From assembly GCF_024362345.1 (NCBI RefSeq), contig NZ_CP101505.1:2129501-2193500 (forward strand): a DNA stretch of 64,000 bases, written 5' to 3'. Both the position numbers and the translations under genes were made by a program. This document shows, piece after piece, positions 7,399 to 16,397 of the stretch (positions are counted from its first letter, which is position 1; each line of letters starts with the position of its first letter). The DNA is from Polaribacter dokdonensis (GTDB lineage Bacteria; Bacteroidota; Bacteroidia; Flavobacteriales; Flavobacteriaceae). Below the pieces are notes generated by a model. The model was not told the DNA's origin. It searched no databases and saw only the letters and a program-made list of their open reading frames with translations.

Positions 7399-7679
7399 AT
7401 GAAATTAAAAAAAAATAACTACCTTAAAAAATCAATATTATTAATTTTTTTATTGATTATTGTAGTTAGCTGTGAAAAAGAAAATAATGATAGTTATAAC
7501 CAGCTAAATCATTGGCTTATGGAGGGATGTTTCAAGTTGACCCAAGTGGTAAAATTGTCACGGAGATAGATACTTTTAAAGAGTTAGTTCCCAATGCAAG
7601 CGATAGGCAAGCTATAGCTGATTTAATGTTTAATGAAAATAAAGGAAATAAAGATGCTAAAGGAACAAAATGTGATTAA
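7399..7679 (+). pseudogene. frameshifted small lipoprotein gene
   Basis: An ATG at 7399 opens a frame with a clear lipoprotein signal (KKSILLIFLLIIVVSC, then EKENND), which then runs out of sense and stops at TAG 7567-7569. A second frame, open from 7500, continues with a protein-like sequence (SLAYGGMFQVDPSGKIVTEI, then IDTFKELVPNASDRQ) and ends at TAA 7677-7679. One single-base indel between about 7475 and 7515 would join them into an 85-95 residue lipoprotein. It is either a genuine frameshift or a sequencing error. The family is not recognised. The next gene starts inside its 3' end, suggesting an old two-gene operon. Confidence 0.5.
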
Positions 7680-8343
7680 ACTTTTATTAACATTAAGCTT
7701 TTTTTGTTTATCATTTAAACTTTACTGCCAACAAGAAATTGATGGAAAATACAGTAGTTTAATGTTAAACCAAGAGCATTACAACTACTTTGACTTTAAT
7801 AAAAATGGAATATTTGAATATCATGCAGGTGCAGACTTAGGAGAGATTGAATTTGGTAAAGGTCATTATCAAATAAAAAATGACAGCTTGATTCTTAATT
7901 ATGATTTAACAAAATTGAATAAAGAAAGTTATTTTAAAACAAAAAAATTTTATAACTCAAATGATTCAATAAAAATAAATTTAAAAATTTATAACCTTAA
8001 CAAAGAACCCCTATCTAACATAATGGTGTATTCATTTCCTACCTATAGTGCTACACAGTCAAATAAAAAAGGAACAGCATCATTAAAATTAAAAAAACAA
8101 AGACATAAAGACAAAATTAAACTTTATGTAAAGGAAATGTTTCTGGCAAAACAAGTTATGTATTTAGACGGAGATTCTAATTACAATATTGATGTTTTTA
8201 TGAATAAATCTGTGGAACAATTTGGTCATCCTAAAGCAATCAAAAATCAAATTATAAAATATAAAATAATTGAACATGCTGAAGATTTCATAAAAATTAA
8301 AAAAGAAAATCGAGTTATAAAGTTAATCAGACAATCCAAATAA
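7654..8343 (+). CDS. secreted protein of unknown function
   Basis: The ATG at 7654 is preferred over 7633 because AAGGA lies just upstream and the signal peptide (VIKLLLTLSFFCLSFKLYCQ) begins shortly after. The protein has 229 residues. The mature N-terminal half looks like a small barrel-type domain (IDGKYSSLMLN...GKGHYQIKNDSLILNY). The second half resembles a carboxypeptidase-like regulatory segment (INLKIYNLNKEPLSNIMVYS). I recognise no defined family. It overlaps the 3' end of the frameshifted lipoprotein gene by 26 bp. Lysine-rich, AT-rich coding resembles its surroundings and may mark accessory DNA. Confidence 0.65.
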   Translation: MLKEQNVIKLLLTLSFFCLSFKLYCQQEIDGKYSSLMLNQEHYNYFDFNKNGIFEYHAGADLGEIEFGKGHYQIKNDSLILNYDLTKLNKESYFKTKKFYNSNDSIKINLKIYNLNKEPLSNIMVYSFPTYSATQSNKKGTASLKLKKQRHKDKIKLYVKEMFLAKQVMYLDGDSNYNIDVFMNKSVEQFGHPKAIKNQIIKYKIIEHAEDFIKIKKENRVIKLIRQSK

Positions 8344-8371
8344 ATACAAACCACAACCACGTATATAAAAA

Positions 8372-8415
8372 ATAGCAGTTAAGTGCAAAATTCAAAATTT
8401 GTGCTTTTCTGCTAT
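8372..8415. terminator. possible bidirectional hairpin between convergent genes
   Basis: ATAGCAG (8372-8378) pairs with CTGCTAT (8409-8415) and encloses an inner imperfect stem around GTGCAAA. It lies between the secreted-protein gene and mutS, which converge on it. The flanking T run is interrupted, so the strength is uncertain. Confidence 0.45.
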
Positions 8416-8476
8416 CTCTATTTCTTAACCTAGAATAATAGCTTTTTTATTCTGCTACATTTCATATACACATATA

Positions 8477-11104
8477 TTACTTTTTAACTAACATTCGCTT
8501 AATTTCATTCAGCTTCATTAAAGCTTCAATAGGTGTTAATGTATCAATGTTTGTAGATAAAATTTCGTCTCTTAAATTTTCTAATAAAGGATCATCTAAC
8601 TGAAAAAAGCTGAGTTGCATTTCTTCATGTTGCGTTTGTTTTAACACCTCTTTTACTTCATCGTTTTTATTATTTTTTTCTAATTGAGCTAGTATTTTAT
8701 TCGCTCTATGAATCACCATATTTGGCATTCCTGCTAATTTGGCAACGTGAATACCAAAACTGTGATTAGAACCACCAGAAACTAATTTACGCAAGAAAAT
8801 AATATTGTCTTCCAACTCTTTTACAGACACATTAAAGTTTTTAATGCGTTCAAAAGTGGTGGTCATTTCATTTAATTCGTGATAATGTGTGGCAAATAAT
8901 GTTTTTGCTCTTGATGGATGTTCGTGCAAGAACTCAGAAATGGCCCAAGCAATAGAAATACCATCATAAGTAGAAGTTCCTCTACCAATTTCATCTAATA
9001 AAATTAAACTGCGCTCAGAAACGTTATTTAAGATAGATGCAGTTTCGTTCATTTCTACCATAAAAGTAGATTCGCCCATAGAAATATTATCACTAGCACC
9101 AACTCTTGTAAAAATTTTATCTACAATTCCGATTTTTGCATTTTGAGCAGGCACATAACAACCCATTTGTGCTAATAAAACAATTAAAGCAGTTTGTCTT
9201 AAAATGGCTGATTTACCAGACATATTTGGCCCAGTAATCATAATAATTTGTTGCTGATTTCTGTTTAAAACAACATCATTGGCAATATAGGTTTGATCTA
9301 TTGGTAACTGTTTTTCAATAACAGGATGCCTACCGTTTTTAATCTCTAAATCTGTACTTTCATCTATAATTGGACGCACGTAATTATTATCTACAGCCAA
9401 AACAGAAAAGGATAACAAACAATCTATTTTTGCAATAATCTGTGCATTTTCTTGCACAATATCTACAAACTGAATGATGTATTGCAATAACTTAGAGAAA
9501 ATTTCTTGCTCGAATTTTGCAATCTTTTCTTCAGCACCTAAAATTTTGGTTTCGTATTCTTTAAGTTCTTCAGTAATGTATCTTTCAGCAGAAACTAACG
9601 TCTGTTTTCTAATCCATTGTTCAGGAACTTTATCTTTATGCGTATTTCTAACCTCTATGTAATAACCAAAAACATTGTTGAAAGCAATTTTTAAACTTGT
9701 AATTCCTGTAGCTTCAGTTTCGCGAGCTAACATATCATCTAAAAACTGTTTTCCTGATGAAGAAATTGCACGTAAATCGTCTAATTCTTGAAGCACATTA
9801 TTTGCAATTGCATTCCCTTTATTGATGTTTACAGGAGCATCATCAAACAAAGTTTCAGAAATTTTAGTGATTAAATCTTCACAAGTGTGTAGCTGTTTTC
9901 CTAAATTCTTAACTGCTTTATTTTTACTCTTTTCAGCTTCAATTTTTATCGGTAAAATTGCTTTTAAAGAGTCTTTTAACAGTACTATTTCTCTAGGTGA
10001 AGCTTTGCCTGTAGCCACTTTAGAAATGAGTCTTTCTAAATCTGAAATTTGTTTTAGTTGATAGGTTACATTTTTAGAAAACTCATCTGAATCTATAAAA
10101 AACTTTACGAGTTCATGACGATTTTTAATTTCATCAATATTTTTTAAAGGTAAAGCCAGCCAGCGTTTTAACAATCGTCCACCCATAGGTGAAATGGTTT
10201 TATCGATTACATCTAAAAGCGTAACTGCATTTAAAGAATTTGGGTTGTATAATTCTAAATTACGAACTGTAAAACGATCCATCCAAACATAATTGTCTTC
10301 TGCAATTCTGCTGATATTTTGAATGTGTTTTAACTGATTGTGTTGTGTTTCTGACAAATAATATAACACTGCACCAGCTGCAATAATTCCATTTTTTAAA
10401 TCTTGAACGCCAAAACCTTTAAGTGTTTTTACATCAAAATGATTTTGTAAAGTTTCGTTGGCGTATTCTTTTTGATACACCCAATCATCTAGGTAAAATG
10501 TGTAGTATCTGTTTTCAAAAAGCTCTAAAAATTGTTGCTTGTTTTGTTTTTGTACCAAAACTTCGCTTGGATTAAAGTTCTGCAACAATTTGTCAATATA
10601 TTCTGCAGTTCCTTGTGCAACCAAATACTCACCAGTAGAAACGTCTAAAAAGGAAATTCCTAATTGTTTTTTATCAAAATGTACAGCCGCTAAAAAGTTG
10701 TTGCTTTTGCTTTGTAAAACTTCATCATTTAAAGAAACTCCAGGAGTAACCAATTCTGTAACACCACGTTTTACAATGGTTTTGGTCATTTTTGGGTCTT
10801 CTAATTGATCACAAATGGCAACACGCATACCTGCTTTTACCAACTTTGGTAAATACGTATTTAAAGAATGATGAGGAAAACCAGCTAAAGCTGTTTCAGA
10901 ATCTGAACCTGCACCTCTTTTAGTTAATGTAATGCCTAAAACTTGCGCTGCTTTTTTAGCATCTTCACCAAAGGTTTCATAGAAATCTCCAACACGAAAA
11001 AGCAACATAGCATCAGGATATTTAGTCTTGATGGTATTGTATTGTTTCATTAAAGGCGTAACCTTTTTCGCTTTTGATTTTGCCAAGTTTTTGGAAATTT
11101 TCAA
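8477..11104 (-). CDS. mutS: DNA mismatch repair protein MutS
   Basis: MutS recognises mismatches and, with MutL, starts strand repair. The 875 residues show the whole architecture: the mismatch-reading Phe-x-Glu at F41-Y-E43 (GDFYETF), the connector and lever domains, the clamp, and the ATPase with Walker A ITGPNMSGKS, Walker B ILLDEIGRGTSTYDG and the downstream ATHYHEL. The frame opens with TTG at 11104; the first in-frame ATG (11050) would remove the KAKKVTPL segment that family members carry, so a TTG start is favoured. It appears monocistronic. The minus strand reads TACCTTCG at 11114-11121, a degenerate promoter box. Confidence 0.97.
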   Translation of the reverse strand: MKISKNLAKSKAKKVTPLMKQYNTIKTKYPDAMLLFRVGDFYETFGEDAKKAAQVLGITLTKRGAGSDSETALAGFPHHSLNTYLPKLVKAGMRVAICDQLEDPKMTKTIVKRGVTELVTPGVSLNDEVLQSKSNNFLAAVHFDKKQLGISFLDVSTGEYLVAQGTAEYIDKLLQNFNPSEVLVQKQNKQQFLELFENRYYTFYLDDWVYQKEYANETLQNHFDVKTLKGFGVQDLKNGIIAAGAVLYYLSETQHNQLKHIQNISRIAEDNYVWMDRFTVRNLELYNPNSLNAVTLLDVIDKTISPMGGRLLKRWLALPLKNIDEIKNRHELVKFFIDSDEFSKNVTYQLKQISDLERLISKVATGKASPREIVLLKDSLKAILPIKIEAEKSKNKAVKNLGKQLHTCEDLITKISETLFDDAPVNINKGNAIANNVLQELDDLRAISSSGKQFLDDMLARETEATGITSLKIAFNNVFGYYIEVRNTHKDKVPEQWIRKQTLVSAERYITEELKEYETKILGAEEKIAKFEQEIFSKLLQYIIQFVDIVQENAQIIAKIDCLLSFSVLAVDNNYVRPIIDESTDLEIKNGRHPVIEKQLPIDQTYIANDVVLNRNQQQIIMITGPNMSGKSAILRQTALIVLLAQMGCYVPAQNAKIGIVDKIFTRVGASDNISMGESTFMVEMNETASILNNVSERSLILLDEIGRGTSTYDGISIAWAISEFLHEHPSRAKTLFATHYHELNEMTTTFERIKNFNVSVKELEDNIIFLRKLVSGGSNHSFGIHVAKLAGMPNMVIHRANKILAQLEKNNKNDEVKEVLKQTQHEEMQLSFFQLDDPLLENLRDEILSTNIDTLTPIEALMKLNEIKRMLVKK

Positions 11105-11174
11105 TTAGTTTTGCGAAGGTAAAAATTAGTAGGCAGTTTACAGTAGCAGTTTGCTTTGAACTTATTCACAAGAT

Positions 11175-11708
11175 ATGAGGAAATTAAAAAATAACGAATT
11201 AGGTAGAATTTCGGTTGATGAATTTAAAGCAGTTGAAAAAACACCTATCATTGTGGTTTTAGATAATGTGCGAAGCTTAAATAATATTGGCTCTGTTTTT
11301 AGAACTAGTGATGCTTTTTTGATAGAAAAAATTTATTTATGTGGTATTTCTGCAACTCCACCAAATAAAGACATTCATAAAACTGCTTTAGGAGCAACAG
11401 AATCTGTAGATTGGGAATATGTAGAAGAGACTTTAGATATTATCAAAAAATTAAAGGCAGATAATGTAAAGGTACTTTCTATAGAGCAAGCTGAAAACTC
11501 TACAAAACTAGATACGTTTTTGCCAAAAAATGATGAAAAGTATGCAATTGTGATGGGTAATGAGGTAAAAGGTGTGCAGCAAGAGGTAATAAATGCTAGT
11601 GATTTTTGTATTGAAATTCCACAATTGGGCACCAAACACTCTCTAAATATTTCTGTAACTACAGGTGTTGTTATTTGGGATTTATTTACAAAAATTAGAA
11701 GTTTATAA
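11175..11708 (+). CDS. TrmH/SpoU-family RNA methyltransferase (second of two)
   Basis: A 177-residue SPOUT-class protein. Motifs are LNNIGSVFRTSDAF (motif 1), YAIVMGNEVKGV (motif 2) and IPQLGTKHSLNISVTTGVVIWD (motif 3), all with expected residues. It modifies the 2'-hydroxyl of a tRNA or rRNA nucleotide using SAM. It is clearly a different subtype from the copy at 6413-6871: the motif 3 region is longer and more canonical of TrmH proper. The gene is divergent from mutS (70 bp apart), and a candidate structured RNA lies just past its stop. The nucleotide target is unknown. Confidence 0.9.
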   Translation: MRKLKNNELGRISVDEFKAVEKTPIIVVLDNVRSLNNIGSVFRTSDAFLIEKIYLCGISATPPNKDIHKTALGATESVDWEYVEETLDIIKKLKADNVKVLSIEQAENSTKLDTFLPKNDEKYAIVMGNEVKGVQQEVINASDFCIEIPQLGTKHSLNISVTTGVVIWDLFTKIRSL

Positions 11709-11750
11709 GCAATATTTCTTGGCTTAAGAATTGAAATTGGCAAACAAGTT

Positions 11751-11826
11751 TAGCCCAGATTGAATGGCGTGTTTGAGCTCTTTTTGTTTTTACAAAAAAG
11801 CGAGTAATGAAAGTTGGAAATAGCTT
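11751..11826 (+). ncRNA. candidate structured RNA resembling the Bacteroidota flavo-1 motif
   Basis: This intergenic segment starts with TAGCCCAGATTGAATGGC and ends with GTTGGAAATAGCTT. The ends can pair (AGC...CCA with TGG...GCT), enclosing a terminal stem of CTTTTTG and CAAAAAAG with a U-rich loop. From memory, flavobacterial intergenic regions carry conserved elements beginning AGCCC-GATTGAA and ending GGAAATAGCT, which I associate with the flavo-1 RNA motif. The function of that motif is unknown. It lies between two convergent genes and could also act in termination. I could not run a covariance search. Confidence 0.4.
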
Positions 11827-11835
11827 CTAATAAAA

Positions 11836-13188
11836 TTAAAAACCTAAAACAAGTTGAGCAATTGTAAAGTAAATAAGAATACCCAAAATATCGTTACTTG
11901 TTGTAATAAATGGGCCAGTTGCTAATGCAGGATCTACACCTCTTTTTGCTAAAATAATGGGAATAAATGTACCAATAATTGAGGCAATAACTATTACTGA
12001 AATAAGAGAAGCTGCTACTGTAATTCCTAAATTTAAAGGAAAACCAAGAAATAACATTCCTGCAGACATTAAAAGAGCAGCCAACACAAAACCATTTAAT
12101 AACCCTTGTAAAATTTCTTTTAAAAGACGTTTAAAAAGCGATCCTTTAAGGCTATCATTAGCTAAACCTTGTACTATAATTGCAGAAGATTGTACACCAA
12201 CATTACCAGCCATTGCTGCAATTAGTGGTGTAAAAAAGAAAAGTTCTGGATATTGATCCATAGCACTATCAAAACTACCTAAAACAGACACTGAAATAAA
12301 GCCACCAAAAAGTGCCAAAATTAACCAAGGTAAACGTGCTTTTGTTATTTCCCAAATGCTGTCATTAACTTCTACATCTTGAGAGAAACCTGCAGCCATT
12401 TGGTAATCTTTATCTGCTTCGTCTCTAATTACATCTACAATATCATCAATAGTAATTCTACCCAAAAGCACATTATTATCATCTACAACAGGTATGGCTT
12501 CTAAATCGTATTTTGCCATAATTTTTGCAATTTCTTCATCATCTTCAGATACGTTTACTGCATCTACTTTGTGTTTAGAAATTTCAGCAATTTTCTGGTC
12601 TGATTTTGCAATAATTAGGTCTTTTAAAGAAAGTCTACCAACGAGTTTTTCTTCTTTATCTACTACATAAATAGAGTGTACTCTTGTTACTTCTTTGGCT
12701 TGACCACGAATTCTACGCATGCAACCTGCAACTGTCCAAGTTTCGTAAACTTTTACCAATTCTTTGGCCATTAAAGCACCTGCAGTGTTTTCTTCGTAAG
12801 ATAAAAGTTCTTTAATGTCTGCTGCTAGCTCATCATCTTCTAAGGCATTAATTACCCTATTTTGACGCTCAACAGATAACTCACCAATAATATCTGCAGC
12901 ATCATCTGAGTCCATCTCTCCTACTTCATCTGCAATTTCTTGGGCAGATAAATTTTGAAGTATTTTTTCACGAATGTCTTCATCTAATTCAGTAAGAATT
13001 TCTGAAGTTTTTTCGCTATCTAAAAGTTTAATGATGTAAATAGCCTCATCAAAATTTACTTCATCTAAAACCTCAGCAATATCTGCAAAGTGAACCTCAG
13101 CAAATAAAGCAGTAATTTCTTTAGATTTATCTAATGCTATTAATTCTGATAGGTTATCTAAGAAGTCGTCTGAAATATCAAATGGCAT
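11836..13188 (-). CDS. mgtE: magnesium transporter MgtE
   Basis: MgtE is a magnesium-selective inner-membrane channel gated by cytoplasmic magnesium. The 450 residues show the expected order: an acidic helical N-domain (about 1-130, with [21 protein letters not shown]), a CBS pair (about 130-255, with [11 protein letters not shown] and [17 protein letters not shown]), a plug helix, and five membrane helices from about residue 283 including [20 protein letters not shown]. The start overlaps the last 11 bp of rsmA, so the two are coupled. It is the last gene of the TPR-DUF4286-rsmA-mgtE operon. Confidence 0.95.
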   Translation of the reverse strand: MPFDISDDFLDNLSELIALDKSKEITALFAEVHFADIAEVLDEVNFDEAIYIIKLLDSEKTSEILTELDEDIREKILQNLSAQEIADEVGEMDSDDAADIIGELSVERQNRVINALEDDELAADIKELLSYEENTAGALMAKELVKVYETWTVAGCMRRIRGQAKEVTRVHSIYVVDKEEKLVGRLSLKDLIIAKSDQKIAEISKHKVDAVNVSEDDEEIAKIMAKYDLEAIPVVDDNNVLLGRITIDDIVDVIRDEADKDYQMAAGFSQDVEVNDSIWEITKARLPWLILALFGGFISVSVLGSFDSAMDQYPELFFFTPLIAAMAGNVGVQSSAIIVQGLANDSLKGSLFKRLLKEILQGLLNGFVLAALLMSAGMLFLGFPLNLGITVAASLISVIVIASIIGTFIPIILAKRGVDPALATGPFITTSNDILGILIYFTIAQLVLGF

Positions 13189-13981
13189 TATTTGCTATTT
13201 TTTGCGTGAGTGAAATAAATTCTTGAACAGACAATTGTTCTGGTCTTCTCGCAAATATAGGGTCTTCTTTTAAAGAATCCGAAAGTTTAAAGGTTTTTAA
13301 ACTAGATCTTAGCATTTTTCTTCGCTGATTGAATGCCGTTTTTACTACTCTAAAAAATAGTTTTTCATCTACAGGTAAACTGTAATCTTCTTTTCTAATA
13401 AGTCTAATTACTCCAGAATCTACTTTTGGTGGAGGATTAAAAACAGTTGGTGGTACTGTAAATAAATATTCTACATCATAAAAAGCCTGAGTTAACACAG
13501 ATAGAATTCCGTAAACTTTAGAACCTTCTTTTTCTGCAATTCTTTTGGCAACCTCTTTTTGAAACATTCCTGCAAATTCTGGTACAAAGTCTCTGTTTTC
13601 AATTGCTTTAAAAACAATTTGGGTAGAGATATTGTAAGGAAAATTACCAATAATAGCTACTTGTTCTTTATTAAAAAGAGTTTGTAAATCTTTCTTTAAA
13701 AAATCGCCTTCTATGATATTAAATTTATCTGAAGTGGTATTTAAATTTAGATGCTCTATTGGAAACACATCTTTTAAATACGCTACAGATTCTCTGTCTA
13801 ATTCTAAAACTGTGGTTTTAGGTTTTTTCTGTAATAAGTATTTGGTTAAAACACCCATTCCTGGCCCAATTTCTAATACATGATTGTACCCATTTTCGGT
13901 TAAAGCATCTGCAATATTTTTTGCAATACTTTCATCTGTTAAGAAATGTTGGCCTAAGTGTTTTTTTGCTTTTACAGACAT
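13178..13981 (-). CDS. rsmA: 16S rRNA (adenine1518-N6/adenine1519-N6)-dimethyltransferase
   Basis: RsmA (KsgA) dimethylates two adjacent adenines in the 3' helix of 16S rRNA, a late checkpoint of small-subunit assembly. The 267 residues carry [18 protein letters not shown] at the N-terminus, SAM motif [13 protein letters not shown], the acidic ELDRES, the catalytic NFPYNIS, and the C-terminal [10 protein letters not shown] of the family. It sits 3 bp after DUF4286 and overlaps mgtE by 11 bp. The pairing with mgtE is a known flavobacterial arrangement as far as I recall, with no obvious functional link. Confidence 0.96.
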   Translation of the reverse strand: MSVKAKKHLGQHFLTDESIAKNIADALTENGYNHVLEIGPGMGVLTKYLLQKKPKTTVLELDRESVAYLKDVFPIEHLNLNTTSDKFNIIEGDFLKKDLQTLFNKEQVAIIGNFPYNISTQIVFKAIENRDFVPEFAGMFQKEVAKRIAEKEGSKVYGILSVLTQAFYDVEYLFTVPPTVFNPPPKVDSGVIRLIRKEDYSLPVDEKLFFRVVKTAFNQRRKMLRSSLKTFKLSDSLKEDPIFARRPEQLSVQEFISLTQKIANNAI

Positions 13982-13984
13982 ATT

Positions 13985-14314
13985 TTAGTTGCTCATTGCT
14001 GTTGGGTAGAATTCTTTTATCAATTTTAATTCGGTTCTAAATGCTAATATTTTATCGCCAAATTTTTGCATAGTTTCTATACGCAAAGCTTCTGCATCTT
14101 CTGAGTAATAATCTTCTAAATCGTCTTTAGTTTCTGCAGTATATTGCACTGAATAAGATTTACCACCCATTTGTTCTTCTACCATAATCTGCGTAAATTT
14201 TGCAGATATAAATTTACCTGTATTTAAGACATCTAAAATGTGAGTTTCCATCCAAGTTAACCATTCTTCATGAACAGCATCATCTACATTTATAGTTACG
14301 TTGTATATGTACAT
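13985..14314 (-). CDS. DUF4286 family protein
   Basis: A 109-residue cytoplasmic protein opening MYIYNVTINVDDAVHEEWL, with a central EEQMGGKSYSVQYTA strand region and a helical C-terminus (RTELKLIKEF). This matches DUF4286, a small Bacteroidota family of unknown function with a ferredoxin-like (dimeric alpha-beta barrel) look. It lies 10 bp after the TPR gene and 3 bp before rsmA, so it is certainly within that operon. No catalytic residues can be named. Confidence 0.85.
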   Translation of the reverse strand: MYIYNVTINVDDAVHEEWLTWMETHILDVLNTGKFISAKFTQIMVEEQMGGKSYSVQYTAETKDDLEDYYSEDAEALRIETMQKFGDKILAFRTELKLIKEFYPTAMSN

Positions 14315-14324
14315 TTTATTTTTT

Positions 14325-16130
14325 TTAAAGGTTATCTCCTCTTAATTTTCTGAATTTTTTTCTAGCTTCTACTAAATAAATACTAGAAGGATGGTCAAAG
14401 ATAATTTTTTGATAGAACTCTTTGGCTTTTTCTACATCATTTAACTGATAATTGTAGGTTTCTGCCATTAAAAAGTAAATATCGTCTACTAAAAAGCCTT
14501 GATTGTCTGCTGCAATAATTTTTTCTAAACTCGAAATTGATTCTAAATATTGGCCTTCTTTAATTCGCAATTTGGCCTGTAGAAAAAGAGCATCATCATA
14601 AATTACTTCTCCAGGCACTAAACCATTTGCAAATAAATCTTTAGATGCAAATAAATTCTCTATTACCTCTAAACCTTCTTTGTTTTTATTTTGATAGGAT
14701 AACAATTCTGCTTGCGCTAGTTGCTTTAAACCAGATGGAATAGAATCTACAGGTTCATTATCTGTTATTCTTAAAAACAAATCTACAGCATCATTAGCTA
14801 TAAGTTGTGTTGTAGAGCTTTTTAATACTTTTAATTGTGCTTTTGCCCAAGTAAAATCTCCTTTAAAATAACTAGTTTGTGCTACTTTAAAACGTGCTTC
14901 TTGTGCTAATTCAGACCCTTTTAATTGTGTTTGAATTTGAGAAAAGTAAATTAATGCTTTGTTGAATTTACCCCTAAAAACTAATACATCACCTAATTTT
15001 AATTTGATGTTTCCTTTTTCGAATTTAGAGTTGGCATAGGTTAATGCTTCTTCTAAAACTTTTGTAGCTTGTAGAGGTTCGTTTTTACTAAAGGTTAAAT
15101 AGTCTGCATAGGTTACTTGCAGGTCAATTGTTTGTTGATTTTTACCAAATTCAGTAAATAATTGTTGAAATAAGTTTTCGGTTTCTGAGCTTTTGGTTGC
15201 TACAGCAATTTTTGCGATGTAAACATTGGCATCAATCTTCTCTTCTTCTAAAAATGCATTTTCATTAACAAATTGAAAACATTGGCTTGCAGCTCCATAA
15301 TCTGCGTTATCGAATGCAATTTTACCTAAATTGAAGATTTCTGCTAAATCACCATTATTTCTTTGATACAATGCTTTTTCTTGAATAAACGCTTTGTTGT
15401 AATCTTTTTGTTGTGCAAATAGCCAGCTTAAAAGTATATTCCATTCGTTCTTAGGATTACTTGCAGCCTTTCTTAAAAGAGTCTTTCTAAAAACAATGTT
15501 AGTTTCATTTTCAGCATCATCTGTAATGTATCTGCTTGCATATCTTTGAACTAAATCTAAATATGAATCATTTTTATCTAGTAAATTTATATACGATTCA
15601 AACATTTTTTGATACTCCCCTTTTTCTCCATAAATCTGTGCAATTTGAAAATTGTAGTTTACATTGGGGTTTTTTTGCATCGCTTTTTCATAAGCTAAAA
15701 TTGCATAATCTAAGAGATTATAATCTTTAAAAAGTCTACCAATAATTCCTCCATAATTGGCAAATTCTTCTAGTGAGTTTATGGCTTTGTCATAATTAAC
15801 CTGAGCCAATTCTTTTAATTGCTGCCTTTGGTAATTATAGCCTAACAAAACATACAAATAATTATGTGTTGTATTTTTCTTGATTCTATTTTTTAATAGA
15901 TTTTCTGCAGTACTAAATTTATCTGTTTCTTGGTAACAAGAAATTAAGCGTGTTAAATAAGTAGTATTGAATGAACTTTTCTGATAAAGCTTTTCAAAAA
16001 TTTGAGTTGCTTTTTCATATTCTCCTTGTCTGTAGTAGGTTTCTGCTAAATAAAAACTATTCTGATCTTCACTTTGAGCGAAAGATAAACAGCTAGTAAA
16101 CAGAAAAAAAGCTAGGAAAAATTGTTTCAT
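14325..16130 (-). CDS. exported tetratricopeptide-repeat protein
   Basis: The ATG at 16130 gives 601 residues starting with a signal peptide (MKQFFLAFFLFTSCLSFAQ). The frame can be extended only to a TTG at 16139, which falls in a promoter box. Repeats of about 34 residues run through the length, for example AETYYRQGEYEKATQIFEKL near residue 30, ILAYEKAMQKNPNVNYNFQI, IYFSQIQTQLKGSELAQEA and IYFLMAETYNYQLNDVEKAK. Such scaffolds mediate protein contacts in the periplasm or outer membrane. No partner is evident. It leads the operon with DUF4286, rsmA and mgtE. Confidence 0.85.
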   Translation of the reverse strand: MKQFFLAFFLFTSCLSFAQSEDQNSFYLAETYYRQGEYEKATQIFEKLYQKSSFNTTYLTRLISCYQETDKFSTAENLLKNRIKKNTTHNYLYVLLGYNYQRQQLKELAQVNYDKAINSLEEFANYGGIIGRLFKDYNLLDYAILAYEKAMQKNPNVNYNFQIAQIYGEKGEYQKMFESYINLLDKNDSYLDLVQRYASRYITDDAENETNIVFRKTLLRKAASNPKNEWNILLSWLFAQQKDYNKAFIQEKALYQRNNGDLAEIFNLGKIAFDNADYGAASQCFQFVNENAFLEEEKIDANVYIAKIAVATKSSETENLFQQLFTEFGKNQQTIDLQVTYADYLTFSKNEPLQATKVLEEALTYANSKFEKGNIKLKLGDVLVFRGKFNKALIYFSQIQTQLKGSELAQEARFKVAQTSYFKGDFTWAKAQLKVLKSSTTQLIANDAVDLFLRITDNEPVDSIPSGLKQLAQAELLSYQNKNKEGLEVIENLFASKDLFANGLVPGEVIYDDALFLQAKLRIKEGQYLESISSLEKIIAADNQGFLVDDIYFLMAETYNYQLNDVEKAKEFYQKIIFDHPSSIYLVEARKKFRKLRGDNL

Positions 16131-16136
16131 ACTTTT

Positions 16137-16144
16137 CAAAGATA
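16137..16144 (-). promoter_or_regulatory. -7 promoter box of the TPR-DUF4286-rsmA-mgtE operon
   Basis: The minus strand reads TATCTTTG, an exact TAnnTTTG match, 6 bp before the ATG at 16130. This leaves almost no leader. No -33 box was seen at standard spacing. Confidence 0.5.
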
Positions 16145-16207
16145 ATCAACATAAATGTTAATTTTTTATTAAACAAACCTTATTTAGATGAATTGTTTGT
16201 AACATTT

Positions 16208-16222
16208 TGGCACGAAAGTTGT
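16208..16222 (+). promoter_or_regulatory. sigma-54-type (-24/-12) promoter
   Basis: TTGGCACGAAAGTTGT carries the -24 element TGGCACG and the -12 element TTGT with the canonical spacing; only the last base departs from TTGC. It lies 32 bp before the ATG of a 47-residue gene, leaving a leader of about 20 nt. The consensus is established for RpoN; use here is inference. Confidence 0.55.
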
Positions 16223-16253
16223 CTATATGATAAATAACTAAACTATTAAGATT

Positions 16254-16397
16254 ATGAAAGATCTAACTAACAAATACGAAAACGCAAAATCTAGCTCAAT
16301 AGAGTTTATGAAAAACGGACAAATAAGTGCTTATTTAAACTCGCTTTTAGAGATGAATAAATACAAAAGATTAATGGTAGCAATTACTGCTAATTAA
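16254..16397 (+). CDS. 47-residue small protein behind a sigma-54-like promoter
   Basis: An ATG at 16254 opens a 47-codon frame ending at TAA 16395-16397. The peptide begins MKDLTNKYENAKSSSIEFMK and ends NKYKRLMVAITAN; it is helical, basic, and without a signal or membrane segment. The family is not recognised. Support for a real gene is the well-placed -24/-12 promoter, a protein-like composition and an absence of any competing gene upstream. Its last 8 bp overlap the 3' end of serS on the other strand, so no separate terminator exists between them. Confidence 0.6.
   Translation: MKDLTNKYENAKSSSIEFMKNGQISAYLNSLLEMNKYKRLMVAITAN

Noticed and set aside
9474..10808. Plus-strand frames of 62-89 residues opposite mutS
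   Set aside because: They run antisense to conserved MutS motifs, have cysteine- and serine-rich shadow composition and no start signals.
6413..11708. The two TrmH-family genes as a recent duplication
   Set aside because: Their motif 1 and motif 3 sequences and lengths differ strongly, so they are distinct subfamilies rather than recent copies.
11737..11751. TTGGCAAACAAGTTT as a third sigma-54-type promoter
   Set aside because: The -12 element lacks the invariant G (TTT instead of TTG) and the -24 element departs at two positions; no gene follows on that strand.
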